From: Nostoc spongiaeforme FACHB-130
GTDB taxonomy: Bacteria; Cyanobacteriota; Cyanobacteriia; Cyanobacteriales; Nostocaceae
NCBI RefSeq assembly: GCF_014698475.1
Contig: NZ_JACJTB010000003.1
Span: 1 to 64,000, forward strand
Length of the DNA stretch: 64,000 nt
Reading direction: 5' to 3'
Below are positions 16,574 through 25,091 of the stretch, piece by piece. Made by a program: the position numbers and the translations under genes. Position 1 is the stretch's first letter; each line of letters starts with the position of its first letter. The notes under the pieces were generated by a model that did not search any database, had not been told where the DNA came from, and was given only the letters and a program-made list of their open reading frames with translations.

Positions 16574-17290
16574 ATGAGTACAAACCAAAAAATTGCTGTC
16601 GTCACTGGTGGAAATCGTGGTTTGGGATTTGAAGCCTCTCGCCAATTAGCTAAACAAGGCTATAAAGTAATTCTCACCAGCCGGGATGAAGCTAAAGGTC
16701 AAGCCGCAGCACAAAAGTTACAGGCTGAGGGTTTAGATGTCATTGCTTATCCTTTGGATGTCAGCAGTGACGAAAGTAGTCAAAGTTTAGCTGAGTTTAT
16801 TCGGCAGCAGTTTGGCAAAGTTGATGCACTAGTAAATAATGCTGGTATCTATATTGATACTCAAGCTGGAAGCAACGGCATTCTAAATACAAAAATTGAT
16901 ACTTTACAGACAACAATTGATACAAATGTTTTTGGTGTAGTGCGCGTTACCCAAGCATTAATTCCCTTAATGAAAAAACATAATTATGGGCGAATCGTGA
17001 ATGTTTCTTCCGGGATGGGACAGTTAACAGATATGGAGGGAGGTTCCCCAGGATACCGCATTTCTAAAACAGCTTTAAATGCCGTTACTAGAATTTTTGC
17101 TAGTGAATTAACTGGCACAAATATATTAGTTAACTCTGTGTGTCCTGGTTGGGTAAAAACTGATATGGGTGGCGCAAATGCACCACGTACACCAGAACAA
17201 GGAGTTGACACAATTGTATGGCTGGCAACCCTTCCAGATGATGGTACTACTGGAGGGTTTTTCCGCGATCGCCAACCAATAGCTTGGTAA
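16574..17290 (+). CDS. Short-chain dehydrogenase/reductase
   Basis: This is a 238-residue classical SDR. I chose the ATG at 16574, nine bases after GGAGA, rather than an in-frame codon 15 bp upstream. The cofactor loop is TGGNRGLGFE near residue 11, followed by NNAGIY, the catalytic serine in VNVSSGMG, and the pair YRISK (Tyr-x3-Lys). The arginine after the second beta strand (TSRDEAKG) suggests NADPH preference. The sequence is close to carbonyl-reductase-like SDRs that reduce small carbonyls. The substrate is unknown and the neighbours give no clue; it is a single-gene unit. Confidence 0.9.
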   Translation: MSTNQKIAVVTGGNRGLGFEASRQLAKQGYKVILTSRDEAKGQAAAQKLQAEGLDVIAYPLDVSSDESSQSLAEFIRQQFGKVDALVNNAGIYIDTQAGSNGILNTKIDTLQTTIDTNVFGVVRVTQALIPLMKKHNYGRIVNVSSGMGQLTDMEGGSPGYRISKTALNAVTRIFASELTGTNILVNSVCPGWVKTDMGGANAPRTPEQGVDTIVWLATLPDDGTTGGFFRDRQPIAW

Positions 17291-17443
17291 AATTTTGTAT
17301 TTAGTTATGAATCGATACAAAGAATTCACGATAATTAATCAGACGAAGTTGGCGAAAATATACACTTTTCTTGACATGGGGATCGCTAGACAAAATTTAT
17401 TCAGTAATCTCGAAAAATTGTGCGGGCTGATACAGTAATTTAT

Positions 17444-17474
17444 AAAGGGCTATTATATTGTTTATAAGCCCTTT
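17444..17474. terminator. Stem-loop downstream of the SDR gene
   Basis: AAAGGGCT and AGCCCTTT form an 8-bp stem around a 15-nt AT-rich loop, followed by ACTTTTACCC. It lies about 150 nt after the SDR stop codon. It could be a Rho-independent terminator; the U-tract is weak. Confidence 0.4.
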
Positions 17475-17511
17475 ACTTTTACCCTTATGGCGGAAATATC
17501 CGCTACAAAAG

Positions 17512-17610
17512 CACCAAAGCATATAGATAGTTTCTCCTAGGAAAGTAGGATTGATAAACTTCAACCACAATGTTTTTGTAAGAACATAGGAAAATTACTA
17601 TGCTTTGGTG
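17512..17610. repeat. 99-bp element with 12-bp terminal inverted repeats
   Basis: CACCAAAGCATA at 17512-17523 and its exact complement TATGCTTTGGTG at 17599-17610 bound a non-coding AT-rich segment in the 596-bp gap between the SDR and miaE genes. It could be a MITE or a folded RNA. Nothing else in the gap (17291-17886) is recognisable. Confidence 0.5.
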
Positions 17611-17886
17611 ATTTACTTAAAATTTTGTCAAGATTCAATAGACATTTGTTATTCTTCGCCTACCTATTTCATAAGCATAGGTTTTGAAAAATAAATATTA
17701 ATGCCAAAAAAATAGAACACTCCTTAATAATTGATCAACATCTCTCCCTTGTCTCCCTTGTTCTTTACTAAACCCCTACAGCCTTAAAGTTTCTTCAGCG
17801 ATCGCACACCCTAATTCACCCCATTCACCATTACAATCGAGTTGCTGGGATACTCAGCAGGATTGCCATTTTTATTGTTTTAGCCT

Positions 17887-18486
17887 GTGCTTACTTCTGG
17901 ATTACCGACTATCAACACCCTCAAGCAACCCACCTCTGATGCTTGGGTAGAACAAGCGATCGCAAATTTAGATATTATTTTGCTTGACCATTCCCACTGC
18001 GAACGCAAAGCCGCCGGGGTAGCGTTAAATTTTATGTTTCGCTATCCTTCTAATACTAAAATGGTCAGGGAATTAACTGCGATCGCCCGTGAAGAATTAG
18101 AACACTTTGAACTCGTCAACCAGTGGCTAGAACGTCGCAACGTCCCCCTTGCACCTTTATCGCCGCCTCCTTATGGTGCAGGTTTGAAAGCCGCAGTCCG
18201 TCCAAATGAACCAGACCGTTTTTTAGATTCCTTACTCGTCACCGGCTTAATAGAAGCCCGCAGTCACGAAAGACTAGGACTTTTAGCCGCACATTGTCCA
18301 GAACCAGAATTAGCTAAATTTTATAAAGGCTTAATGGCATCAGAAGCAAGACACTTTGGTACATACTGGGTTTTAGCAGATACTTACTTTGAGCGTGAAA
18401 TTGTTCAGCAAAGACTTGATGAGTTAGCAATTATTGAAAGCGATATCCTGGTAAACTTGCATCCAGAGCCGAGAATACACAGTTAG
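17887..18486 (+). CDS. miaE: tRNA-(ms2io6A)-hydroxylase
   Basis: This 199-residue protein begins at a GTG. It is a ferritin-like di-iron enzyme that hydroxylates the isopentenyl group of ms2i6A37 in tRNAs reading U-initial codons. The helical bundle shows the iron ligands in two sets: the glutamate in HCERKAAGVALNFMF and AREELEHFELV, then EARSHERLGLLA and ASEARHFGTYW, matching the E-ExxH-E-ExxH pattern. RNs ending KFYKGLMASEARH are typical of MiaE. Its length is normal for the family. It is a lone gene with no obvious ribosome binding site; the start is set by homology of the N-terminal segment to other MiaE proteins, so it could be a few codons off. Confidence 0.9.
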   Translation: MLTSGLPTINTLKQPTSDAWVEQAIANLDIILLDHSHCERKAAGVALNFMFRYPSNTKMVRELTAIAREELEHFELVNQWLERRNVPLAPLSPPPYGAGLKAAVRPNEPDRFLDSLLVTGLIEARSHERLGLLAAHCPEPELAKFYKGLMASEARHFGTYWVLADTYFEREIVQQRLDELAIIESDILVNLHPEPRIHS

Positions 18487-18611
18487 AATACCAAAGTGCT
18501 GAGTGCTGAGTGCTGAGTATTAACCAGTTAAATTCAAAGTCTTAAGAAATTAATACTGTCCTAACCTCAGTAACTACAGCTATATATTCACTAATAGACA
18601 TCATATTTATC

Positions 18612-19016
18612 ATGCTTCAGTTAACACATATCAGGCTGTTAGTAAACAACTATAAAGATTGTTTCTTCTTCTACCGTGACGTATTAGGCTTTTGGATTGA
18701 TTGGGGCGATGAAAATAGTGGCTATGCTGAGTTACACACCGGAGATAACCTCAAATTAGCCTTATTTAGAAAAGATTTCATGGCGGAAGCAATTCCCAGT
18801 GCTTACCTACCTTCCGCCTCAGACTGTCACAATAAAATGGCTTTGATTTTCGCCGTTGATAACGTTGATGAAGTGTACGAAAAACTCAAAGAACGCAACG
18901 TTGTAATTGTCACCCAACCTTTAGACCGTCCAGCTTGGGGACTCCGCACCGCTCATTTTCGTGACCCCGATGGTAATTTAATTGAAATTTTTAGTAATTT
19001 AGGGACAGTAAATTAA
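18612..19016 (+). CDS. VOC/glyoxalase-superfamily protein
   Basis: This 134-residue protein is one complete vicinal-oxygen-chelate domain pair. It shows the N-terminal LTHIRLLVNNYKDCFFFYRD with the metal-site His near residue 5, and the C-terminal RTAHFRDPDGNLIEIF with His and the terminal Glu. This pattern is that of the glyoxalase/bleomycin-resistance group, which act as metal-dependent isomerases, dioxygenases or binding proteins. The exact reaction is not predictable. It is a single gene flanked by repeats. Confidence 0.87.
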   Translation: MLQLTHIRLLVNNYKDCFFFYRDVLGFWIDWGDENSGYAELHTGDNLKLALFRKDFMAEAIPSAYLPSASDCHNKMALIFAVDNVDEVYEKLKERNVVIVTQPLDRPAWGLRTAHFRDPDGNLIEIFSNLGTVN

Positions 19017-19086
19017 GTTTGTCATTGGTCATTTGTCCTTTGTCATTTGTAATATTAATTTGAAAAATAATTATCTACAGACACAC

Positions 19087-19257
19087 ATCTTGCACCTGAC
19101 GATTAAAATCGCGGCTACACGAACAAAGCCTGCCTCCGCAGGCTTAAAAACCTTGATTTTACGTTAGTCCGCGTAGGCGGACTACCCTGCGGGAAGCCGC
19201 TTGCGCGTCTACGTTTTTATAGCCGCGAATTCCATTCGTCGGGGCTACGTGCAAGAT
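19087..19257. repeat. 171-bp repeat element with 9-bp terminal inverted repeats
   Basis: ATCTTGCAC at 19087-19095 and GTGCAAGAT at 19249-19257 bound an element with nested palindromes (GCCTGCCTCCGCAGGC; AGTCCGCGTAGGCGGACT). The second palindrome also occurs in the repeat at 15405-15545, so the two families share modules. It occupies the 300-bp gap between the VOC and xisI genes. Confidence 0.6.
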
Positions 19258-19316
19258 ATGTGCAGATGGAGTGCAGAAGGACTGATAAATAAGTTCTTTC
19301 ACAATCCAAAATGGTA

Positions 19317-19652
19317 TTAGCCGACTGCAAACTCGGTAAATTGCCGTTTAAAAGGAGAATGAAAAGCCAAGACAATATCTTGTTTAGGTACACCTCGGCT
19401 AGTTAGTTCATAGGCAATACCGCCTTCAGTACCATCGTGCTGAATCCAGATTTTTTCGTTTTTAATATCTAAGTGTAAAACACAACCATATACACGCCGT
19501 TTATTTGACCAGCCGACATGAACTAGTTGATAGCGATCGCGCTCTTGATCAAAAATAACCTCAGCATCAACTTCTTCATTACTAGCTTTAATTTCGCTAT
19601 AAGCTTGTAAAAGTTCTTGAATAAGTTGTCGATATTGTTCTACTTTTGCCAT
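19317..19652 (-). CDS. xisI: XisI-like protein
   Basis: This 111-residue protein matches the XisI family: N-terminal VEQYRQLIQELLQAYSE, then QLVHVGWSNKRRVYGCVLHLDIKNEKIWIQ, and the end TSRGVPKQDIVLAFHSP. XisI was named as an accessory factor for excision of the Anabaena fdxN element, together with XisH and the recombinase XisF. Most cyanobacterial copies, like this one, are not near any excisable element, and their real role is unknown. The start overlaps the end of xisH by 13 nt, so translation is probably coupled. Confidence 0.9.
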   Translation of the reverse strand: MAKVEQYRQLIQELLQAYSEIKASNEEVDAEVIFDQERDRYQLVHVGWSNKRRVYGCVLHLDIKNEKIWIQHDGTEGGIAYELTSRGVPKQDIVLAFHSPFKRQFTEFAVG

Positions 19653-20056
19653 TTGATAATCGCCTCCTCATCTGGAGAAAAAATAATCAATCGCACTTGA
19701 TAGCGTTGAATTAACAAGCGCGGTAATTCTAACGTAAAAAAGGCACGATAAGTATCAAAAGGAACCGCTAAGTATAAAAGTCTTTCTGGTTGTTCTTCTT
19801 CGAGTGCTAACTGGTATTTGAGAAACTGTCCCAAAGCTGTACTAAATTCAGTTGTAGCAGATGGACTAACAAAACTTTTGACTTCAACAGCAATTTTTTC
19901 TTCACCTCGTTCAGCTGCTAGAATTTTTTCTGCACCGAGGTCTATGTACATATCCAAACCACCAAAACGTAGAAATAAAGGATCATCAGTGATACACCAT
20001 CCTTCTTTCTCTAACGCCCGTCTGACTGCATCATGAAAAAGATCCTTGGCTGCCAT
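19640..20056 (-). CDS. xisH: XisH-like protein
   Basis: This 138-residue protein has the XisH signatures: AAKDLFHDAVRRALEKEGW, the core DLGAEKILAAERGEEKIAVEVKSF, then FSTALGQFLKYQLALE. The Asp, and the Glu-x-Lys in VEVKSF, fit the PD-(D/E)xK endonuclease-like fold proposed for the family. It is the middle gene of three overlapping genes: it overlaps xisI by 13 nt and the HigA-like gene by 26 nt. The partner order antitoxin-like HTH, nuclease-like, XisI resembles a toxin-antitoxin or defence cassette more than an excision system. No recombinase XisF is in the window. Confidence 0.9.
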   Translation of the reverse strand: MAAKDLFHDAVRRALEKEGWCITDDPLFLRFGGLDMYIDLGAEKILAAERGEEKIAVEVKSFVSPSATTEFSTALGQFLKYQLALEEEQPERLLYLAVPFDTYRAFFTLELPRLLIQRYQVRLIIFSPDEEAIIKWQK

Positions 20057-20294
20057 GTTCAGCTAACCTCAATTCATAGTTTTTCTGAAGATTTAGCCAA
20101 AATTCTCCACCAGTTCCAAAATATTGACCTAATCGCAAAGCTGTATCAGCTGTTATCCCTCTTTTTCCATTAATGATTTCGGTAATCCGGTTTTTAGGAA
20201 CATGAAGAACACGCGCTAAATCACTTGCTGTCATACCAAGTTCTGTGATTTCATCCCCAAGAATTTCTCCTGGATGAATGAGTAGGCGTGCCAT
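20031..20294 (-). CDS. higA: HigA-family antitoxin-like HTH protein
   Basis: This 87-residue protein is a typical HigA/VapI antitoxin: IHPGEILGDEITELGMTASD, then the HTH region LARVLHVPKNRITEIINGKR, and the conserved FGTGGEFWLNLQKNYEL at the end. HigA normally neutralises a HigB RNase encoded just upstream and represses the operon. No HigB is present on either side; instead the gene runs into xisH with a 26-nt overlap. It may therefore act as the repressor or antitoxin of the XisHI pair. Confidence 0.88.
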   Translation of the reverse strand: MARLLIHPGEILGDEITELGMTASDLARVLHVPKNRITEIINGKRGITADTALRLGQYFGTGGEFWLNLQKNYELRLAEHGSQGSFS

Positions 20295-20394
20295 TTATCT
20301 CTCCAGATTGGAATTTTTGCATTGATTAGGGGTTCCTGCAACAGAAACCCCCAAAACATTTATTTTTTACAGTTATCTTAAACCACCCAATATT

Positions 20395-21273
20395 TTACGG
20401 CTTAGGAGTACTTGCAGGTGCAGGTGCGGCAGATGCAGCAGGCGCAGGAGTTGGGGAAGCGGTTGCAGCTTTGTTAATTTCGTCTCGGTATTGGGCAGGC
20501 GCTAAACTGGCTGCATTACTAAACAAAGGTTTAGCTTCGGTTGTTTTGCCTTGTTCCTTCAATAGCATGGCTTTAGCCAATACGGGGCGAAAATCCTTGG
20601 GATCTTTTTTAATCGCTTGGTCATAGACATTCATTGCTTGAGGAAAGCGTTTTTGGGCTGCATAGACATTGCCTAGTAGCACTTGCACAGCAACTACATT
20701 CACACTTCCTGGCTGAATGGTGTTAGCTTGGGTAGCATTATTTAAAGTTTCTTGTAATAGACCGATCGCAGCTTCCGGGCGTTTTTGGTCTAACAGCAGT
20801 GCTACCATACCTTGTAAAGCTTTCAAATCGCCTGGTTTAGTATCCAGAATTGTGCGATATGCTTGGGCGGCTCCTTCTTTATCACCAATTTGCTGTTTGG
20901 CTTGGGCGAGGAGGACTCCATATTCTGATCTTTCAGGATTGAGTTTAGCTAGTTTTTCTAAAGGGGCAATTACTCCTTGAACATCCCCTTGATTCAGGCT
21001 TAAAAGTTGTAAACGTGCTTGTAATAAACCTTTCAGAGCAGTTTGATTTTCAGGTTCCCGTTGTAAAACTAGTTCATAACCCCGTACTTCATCTTGTAAT
21101 TTTGTTTTTTGGTCAGAGGAAGCTAAGTTACCTGTAGGATTTGCAGCATTCTGGTTTGTCGATGTCGGGCTATTGAATGCGCTAATAATAGGAACTATAG
21201 ATACACCCACAAACATAAGAACTGCTAATGCCAAGATGACTCGGACTATCCAACGATTACGCGGTTCAGACAC
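20395..21273 (-). CDS. TPR-repeat membrane-anchored protein
   Basis: This 292-residue protein starts at a GTG. A basic N-terminus and one hydrophobic segment (RVILALAVLMFVGVSIVPII, residues 11-30) anchor it in the membrane. About five tetratricopeptide units follow between residues 65 and 265, with typical spacing of PG/PE turns (KPGDLKALQGMVALLLDQKR). The last 30 residues are Ala/Pro-rich (TPAPAASAAPAPASTPKP). TPR proteins act as scaffolds; no partner can be named. A weak hairpin (20325-20350) separates it from the HigA-like gene. Confidence 0.85.
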   Translation of the reverse strand: MSEPRNRWIVRVILALAVLMFVGVSIVPIISAFNSPTSTNQNAANPTGNLASSDQKTKLQDEVRGYELVLQREPENQTALKGLLQARLQLLSLNQGDVQGVIAPLEKLAKLNPERSEYGVLLAQAKQQIGDKEGAAQAYRTILDTKPGDLKALQGMVALLLDQKRPEAAIGLLQETLNNATQANTIQPGSVNVVAVQVLLGNVYAAQKRFPQAMNVYDQAIKKDPKDFRPVLAKAMLLKEQGKTTEAKPLFSNAASLAPAQYRDEINKAATASPTPAPAASAAPAPASTPKP

Positions 21274-21649
21274 AGTTTTATAATTCTCCAGAATTTTAAT
21301 GACATGATCATTGACACAAATTGAAAAGTGAAAATTTCCAAAACTTTGCGGAATACCGCCAATTGTCTGTGAATTTTATAACAAATAACTATTTACGCTG
21401 CTAAAGTAATTGATGACTTTAGGGGGAGCCGTCAGAGTTTTACCTATGATATGCTTCCGAAACTAGTGTCTAGACGTTAGATTAAACATTTAGAGTATAA
21501 ATGTAAATTTAGCGTTTTTGGAATTGTATTGGGCGTTGTCGTGTGTCTTGGTGGAACACAATTATACTTTCATCAGCCGCACAAACGCGCTTTCCAGTTG
21601 CTTTAGTAAAATCCCACAATGGGATGTGTCTCCGCCGCAAGGAGTTTTT

Positions 21650-22666
21650 ATGAATTCCGACCTGATGCCTTCGCCTGAATCTTCTAATTTGTCTGAGTCC
21701 AATCAACCTGAAACCGAAACAGATACAACTGCTGATCTACCAACAGTAGTAGCTACTGTTTCTGAATCGGAAAATTCGCCTACTGACCCTAGTGAAATTG
21801 CCAACGATGCTCATTTAGTCAATCGACAGCAACCAATTCCACCACCCAGCGAACCAATGCAGTACAGAGCGATCGGGTTAGTCCGGGGTCGCTACATTGC
21901 AAGCAGTGAACAGTTTACTCAAGGTACGCTCCTGACTGCGGATGGTGTGGAAATCCAAGCTGTTCTGCTTGGTCGAATTATGAGCTTAGTCAAGAATCAC
22001 CTTGATTTAGAAAAAAATCATCTCTGGGTAGTTTATCCCCGTACTAAGCAAGAAACCGATGCCTTACATCTGCAAATTGTGGGTGTATGGGAACCCGAAA
22101 ATTTGGCCAAACAGCAAGCACAAGATTCGGCCGATGATGAATTGCCTCAAGCCGATGCTGCTGTAACAGATAAAAGCGACATTAAACCTTCATCAGATAT
22201 TCCCGATGGTGGTTTTTCTGTGCGTGGCGAAGTAGTTTACCAATCTTTTGATGACAAAAATTTAGTTGTCAAAATTAAGCAGGCTGCTCGCAAACAAGAT
22301 GAAAAACCCAAATACTTTAAATTAAAACTCAAAGGTGTCCTAGCGACTAAAGCTGTGGGCAAGTTTTGGGATTTTCAAGTCAAACGAGATGGTGATTTAT
22401 TAGCCATCGAAACAGCAGAAGCGATCGCGGATTTACCCAAAAAACGCCGACCACCCCAAAGAGGTGGCCCTGGTGGTTTCCGTGGTGGTGGTGGCGGCGG
22501 TGGTCGCCGACCATTCCCGCCCAGACGTAGCCCTGGAGACAGTTCCAGCCCACGTCCAGTCAAAAAGATCGGCGGCGGGGAAGCCTCAGCAGTATCCAAA
22601 CCTCTGCCAAAATCTTCTGCTCCAGTTCCTAAGCCAATTAAAAAGCAAAAGCCACCGCAAGAGTAA
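21650..22666 (+). CDS. Conserved cyanobacterial protein with acidic N-terminus and RGG/Pro-rich basic C-terminus
   Basis: I do not recognise a named function. The ATG at 21650 has AAGGAG six nt upstream; an in-frame start at 21518 would add 44 unlikely residues. The 338-residue product has a disordered acidic N-terminus (about 1-65), a compact region around YRAIGLVRGRYIASSEQFTQ to VGVWEPENL, a second folded block (about 180-260, RGEVVYQSFDDKNLVVKIKQ), and a C-terminal tail with RGGPGGFRGGGGGGGRRPFP. Gly-Arg-rich tails often bind RNA, so a role in RNA metabolism is plausible but unproven. It stands alone, divergent from the TPR gene. Confidence 0.8.
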   Translation: MNSDLMPSPESSNLSESNQPETETDTTADLPTVVATVSESENSPTDPSEIANDAHLVNRQQPIPPPSEPMQYRAIGLVRGRYIASSEQFTQGTLLTADGVEIQAVLLGRIMSLVKNHLDLEKNHLWVVYPRTKQETDALHLQIVGVWEPENLAKQQAQDSADDELPQADAAVTDKSDIKPSSDIPDGGFSVRGEVVYQSFDDKNLVVKIKQAARKQDEKPKYFKLKLKGVLATKAVGKFWDFQVKRDGDLLAIETAEAIADLPKKRRPPQRGGPGGFRGGGGGGGRRPFPPRRSPGDSSSPRPVKKIGGGEASAVSKPLPKSSAPVPKPIKKQKPPQE

Positions 22667-22762
22667 GGAAAAAGTTAAAAGTAAAAAGTAAAAAGGTAAA
22701 AGTAAGAATTGAATCTTGCTTTTGCCTTTTTACTTTTGCATTTTGCCTTTTCTTTTGCCTTT

Positions 22763-23932
22763 CTAAAAATCTGTCCAACGGTCTTGGGGTAAAAACGATC
22801 GCTCCATTGGAATGGGGGCGACTGGTTCTGTGAGGGTAAAAGTGCCGGCTGCAATCCATTGTTTTAATTCGGCGGCGACTTGCCGAGATAAGGACATACT
22901 CGCTAAAGGTGCAGCACGCACAGTTTTATTTTCAATGATGAGTCGCCCGGATTTCAGTTGGGCGTAACTCACCAACCCAAAGGTGGGACGCACGCGCCGG
23001 GGAATGGAAAAATCAACGATGGGCGCGACTAAATCTTTATCCTGCACTGCACAGTGTTCAACGACAGCTTCATTTAATACGGGGAATGGTATTCCCACAC
23101 CCAACATCAACGAAGGGCCATAACTTTTAAAATAACAACCACGTACCCAACGGGCTGACATTTGTTTAGCATCACCAATTAAGGCTAAGGTAGCAGCCGG
23201 GCCAATGGGTGTACGATTAGCTAACCGCTTTTGTAAGGGGAAGTGTTGCGTTCCTTCCCAAGCGATATAGCCGATACCACCACCTAAAAAAATTCGTGTC
23301 CCAATGCCAATGAGTTGCAAATCGGGGTCGTTGAATAAAGGCGAAATTGCCCCAGGGTTAGAGTAGACGGCGTTACCGAGATGGGGTTGTAAAGGGCCGA
23401 GATAAGTAAAAAGTGGGCGATCGCCACCATTCACACCCACGATAAAATTTTGATAAAGGTTACGCGGATTAAATAAATAAAATTGATTGATAGTATCACG
23501 GGTAATGGTAGTTTCAAATGTTGCCCGTGGATAACAATCTGTGACTTGTCCTTGCGCCCTGACTTGTACTTGTTTCCCAGCAATCAAATCTTCAATCACA
23601 TGACCACCACCACGTTCGCGGATTTCCTCACCGTCCATCGTCTCCACGGCACAACTAGCACCCAAGTATAAATCTACCGCCCCAAAACCGGAATATGCGG
23701 GTACACCATCTATCCAACAACGGCGAATTTTAATTGGGGGGTCAGTGTGTCCGAGATTAAGAATTGCACCACTAGACTCCATTGGCTCAAATGTGCCAGT
23801 GGTAATCACATCAACTTCCTTGGCAACTTTGCTGACACCAACTTCTGCAACTCTGGCTTTGACTTCTTCAACTGTTAAAACTACCGCTCGCTGACGGCTG
23901 ATTTTCTCGTTAATTTCGGCGATCGTTCGCAT
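22763..23932 (-). CDS. Homocysteine biosynthesis protein (DUF39/HcyBio family)
   Basis: With the ATG at 23932 the product is 389 residues, the usual family length; an in-frame TTG three codons upstream is less likely. Features include TIAEINEKISRQRAVVLTVE at the N-terminus, LNLGHTDPPIKIRRCWIDGV, GAVDLYLGA, GGHVIEDLIAGKQVQVRAQG and GIGTRIFLGGGIGYIAWEGT. In methanogens and some anaerobes, members of this family take part in making homocysteine from aspartate semialdehyde and sulfide; the archaeal ones often carry C-terminal CBS or ferredoxin domains, absent here. Its function in cyanobacteria is inferred. The gene is alone and convergent with the preceding one across an AAAAGTA-repeat gap. Confidence 0.87.
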   Translation of the reverse strand: MRTIAEINEKISRQRAVVLTVEEVKARVAEVGVSKVAKEVDVITTGTFEPMESSGAILNLGHTDPPIKIRRCWIDGVPAYSGFGAVDLYLGASCAVETMDGEEIRERGGGHVIEDLIAGKQVQVRAQGQVTDCYPRATFETTITRDTINQFYLFNPRNLYQNFIVGVNGGDRPLFTYLGPLQPHLGNAVYSNPGAISPLFNDPDLQLIGIGTRIFLGGGIGYIAWEGTQHFPLQKRLANRTPIGPAATLALIGDAKQMSARWVRGCYFKSYGPSLMLGVGIPFPVLNEAVVEHCAVQDKDLVAPIVDFSIPRRVRPTFGLVSYAQLKSGRLIIENKTVRAAPLASMSLSRQVAAELKQWIAAGTFTLTEPVAPIPMERSFLPQDRWTDF

Positions 23933-24019
23933 AATAATCAAAATTAAGGGTGTAAGGGTATGAGGATGTACTTCGACTTCGCTCAGTAACCTTTACTATC
24001 ACCTGTAACCTGTAACCTA

Positions 24020-24724
24020 TTAATCAATTGTTTCTGGGTCAATATTTAATTCCCGCAGTTTCGCTGCTAACTTTTCGGCTCGTGCTTCGGCTAGTTCTTT
24101 TTGTTGGCGTTCAAATTCTACTGCTTCTTCTGGCGTTGGAACTAATAGACCTACTGGAGTAAAAAATCGCAATAGCCCTTCATGAATCCCCAAGTATAAA
24201 CCCAACTGCTGACTCCACAAATGCCCTTGAGCATTGGGTTCTAGAACTTGGTATTGACCATCAACTAAATGAAATCCAGCAAATTCTTGAGTTTCTGGGT
24301 CGAACCAAAAATAATCGGGTGTGCGGAAAGTATTTTGGTATAGTTTTTTCTTTAAATCTTTATCGGTTTTCGCTGTTGATTCTGAAAGAATTTCTAAAAT
24401 TACATTGGGATATTTCCCTTCTTCTTCCCAAACAACCCAACTTTTGCGAGTTCGACGCTCTGTATCCAGCACGACAAAAAAATCTGGACCCCGGAAGTGT
24501 TCATCTTTGCGTTTATTCCAACTGTAGTAAATAGTTAGATTTCCAGCCGCGTAGAAATCGTTTCTGTCTCGCCACAACCACTTTAGACATTTGAGTAAGA
24601 GCATAATCTGCTCTAGATGCAGTTCTGTTTCCAATGGAGGTTCGTCGCTGTATAAATCACCTGGAGGAAAGATAACATCTTCTGGGGTTGCTTGAGGAGT
24701 GTCTAGTTCTTTGGCGAGAGACAT
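24020..24724 (-). CDS. Uma2 family (DUF820) putative endonuclease
   Basis: This 234-residue protein belongs to the Uma2 family, strongly expanded in filamentous cyanobacteria. The core of the restriction-endonuclease-like fold is visible: GPDFFVVLD, then KYPNVILEILSEST, and the later DYFWFDPETQEFAGFHLVDG. The C-terminal 40 residues form a charged coiled coil (EFERQQKELAEARAEKLAAKLREL). Function in the cell is unknown. A single gene with no partner. Confidence 0.9.
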   Translation of the reverse strand: MSLAKELDTPQATPEDVIFPPGDLYSDEPPLETELHLEQIMLLLKCLKWLWRDRNDFYAAGNLTIYYSWNKRKDEHFRGPDFFVVLDTERRTRKSWVVWEEEGKYPNVILEILSESTAKTDKDLKKKLYQNTFRTPDYFWFDPETQEFAGFHLVDGQYQVLEPNAQGHLWSQQLGLYLGIHEGLLRFFTPVGLLVPTPEEAVEFERQQKELAEARAEKLAAKLRELNIDPETID

Positions 24725-25091
24725 GAGGAGATGACTGCATCTGGTAGTGATGGGTTTATTTTAACTCTCTGACTTGACACAGGGTGTAGGGGTGTCAGGG
24801 TATAAGGGTGTAGGGGGAAAAGATTTTTTATATTTGGTTGCGAGATTATTTCTCATCCTAGTACAGGTCGGCGTAAATAAACAGACCATAAGAAATTGCT
24901 AAAAGGCTTGTGGTATCGTTATTCTTTCTTTTGCCTTTTGCCTTGTTGTATTAGCTTCTAGCCCCTCCTGTTAAAATCTACTTCATAATGTGCAGAATGT
25001 ACCATTTGAATGGTACAAATGGGAAATACAATTCCCACATCAGCGCACAACCATCAACTTGTCTAGCAAAACACACCTACAGCACAAAACG

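Noticed and set aside
16369-18518. CRISPR array from the GTGCTGA repeats
   Set aside because: Units are 7 bp and contiguous, without spacers; they are short tandem repeats.
19317-20056. fdxN-type excisable element
   Set aside because: XisH/XisI are present but no XisF recombinase or flanking att repeats are seen.
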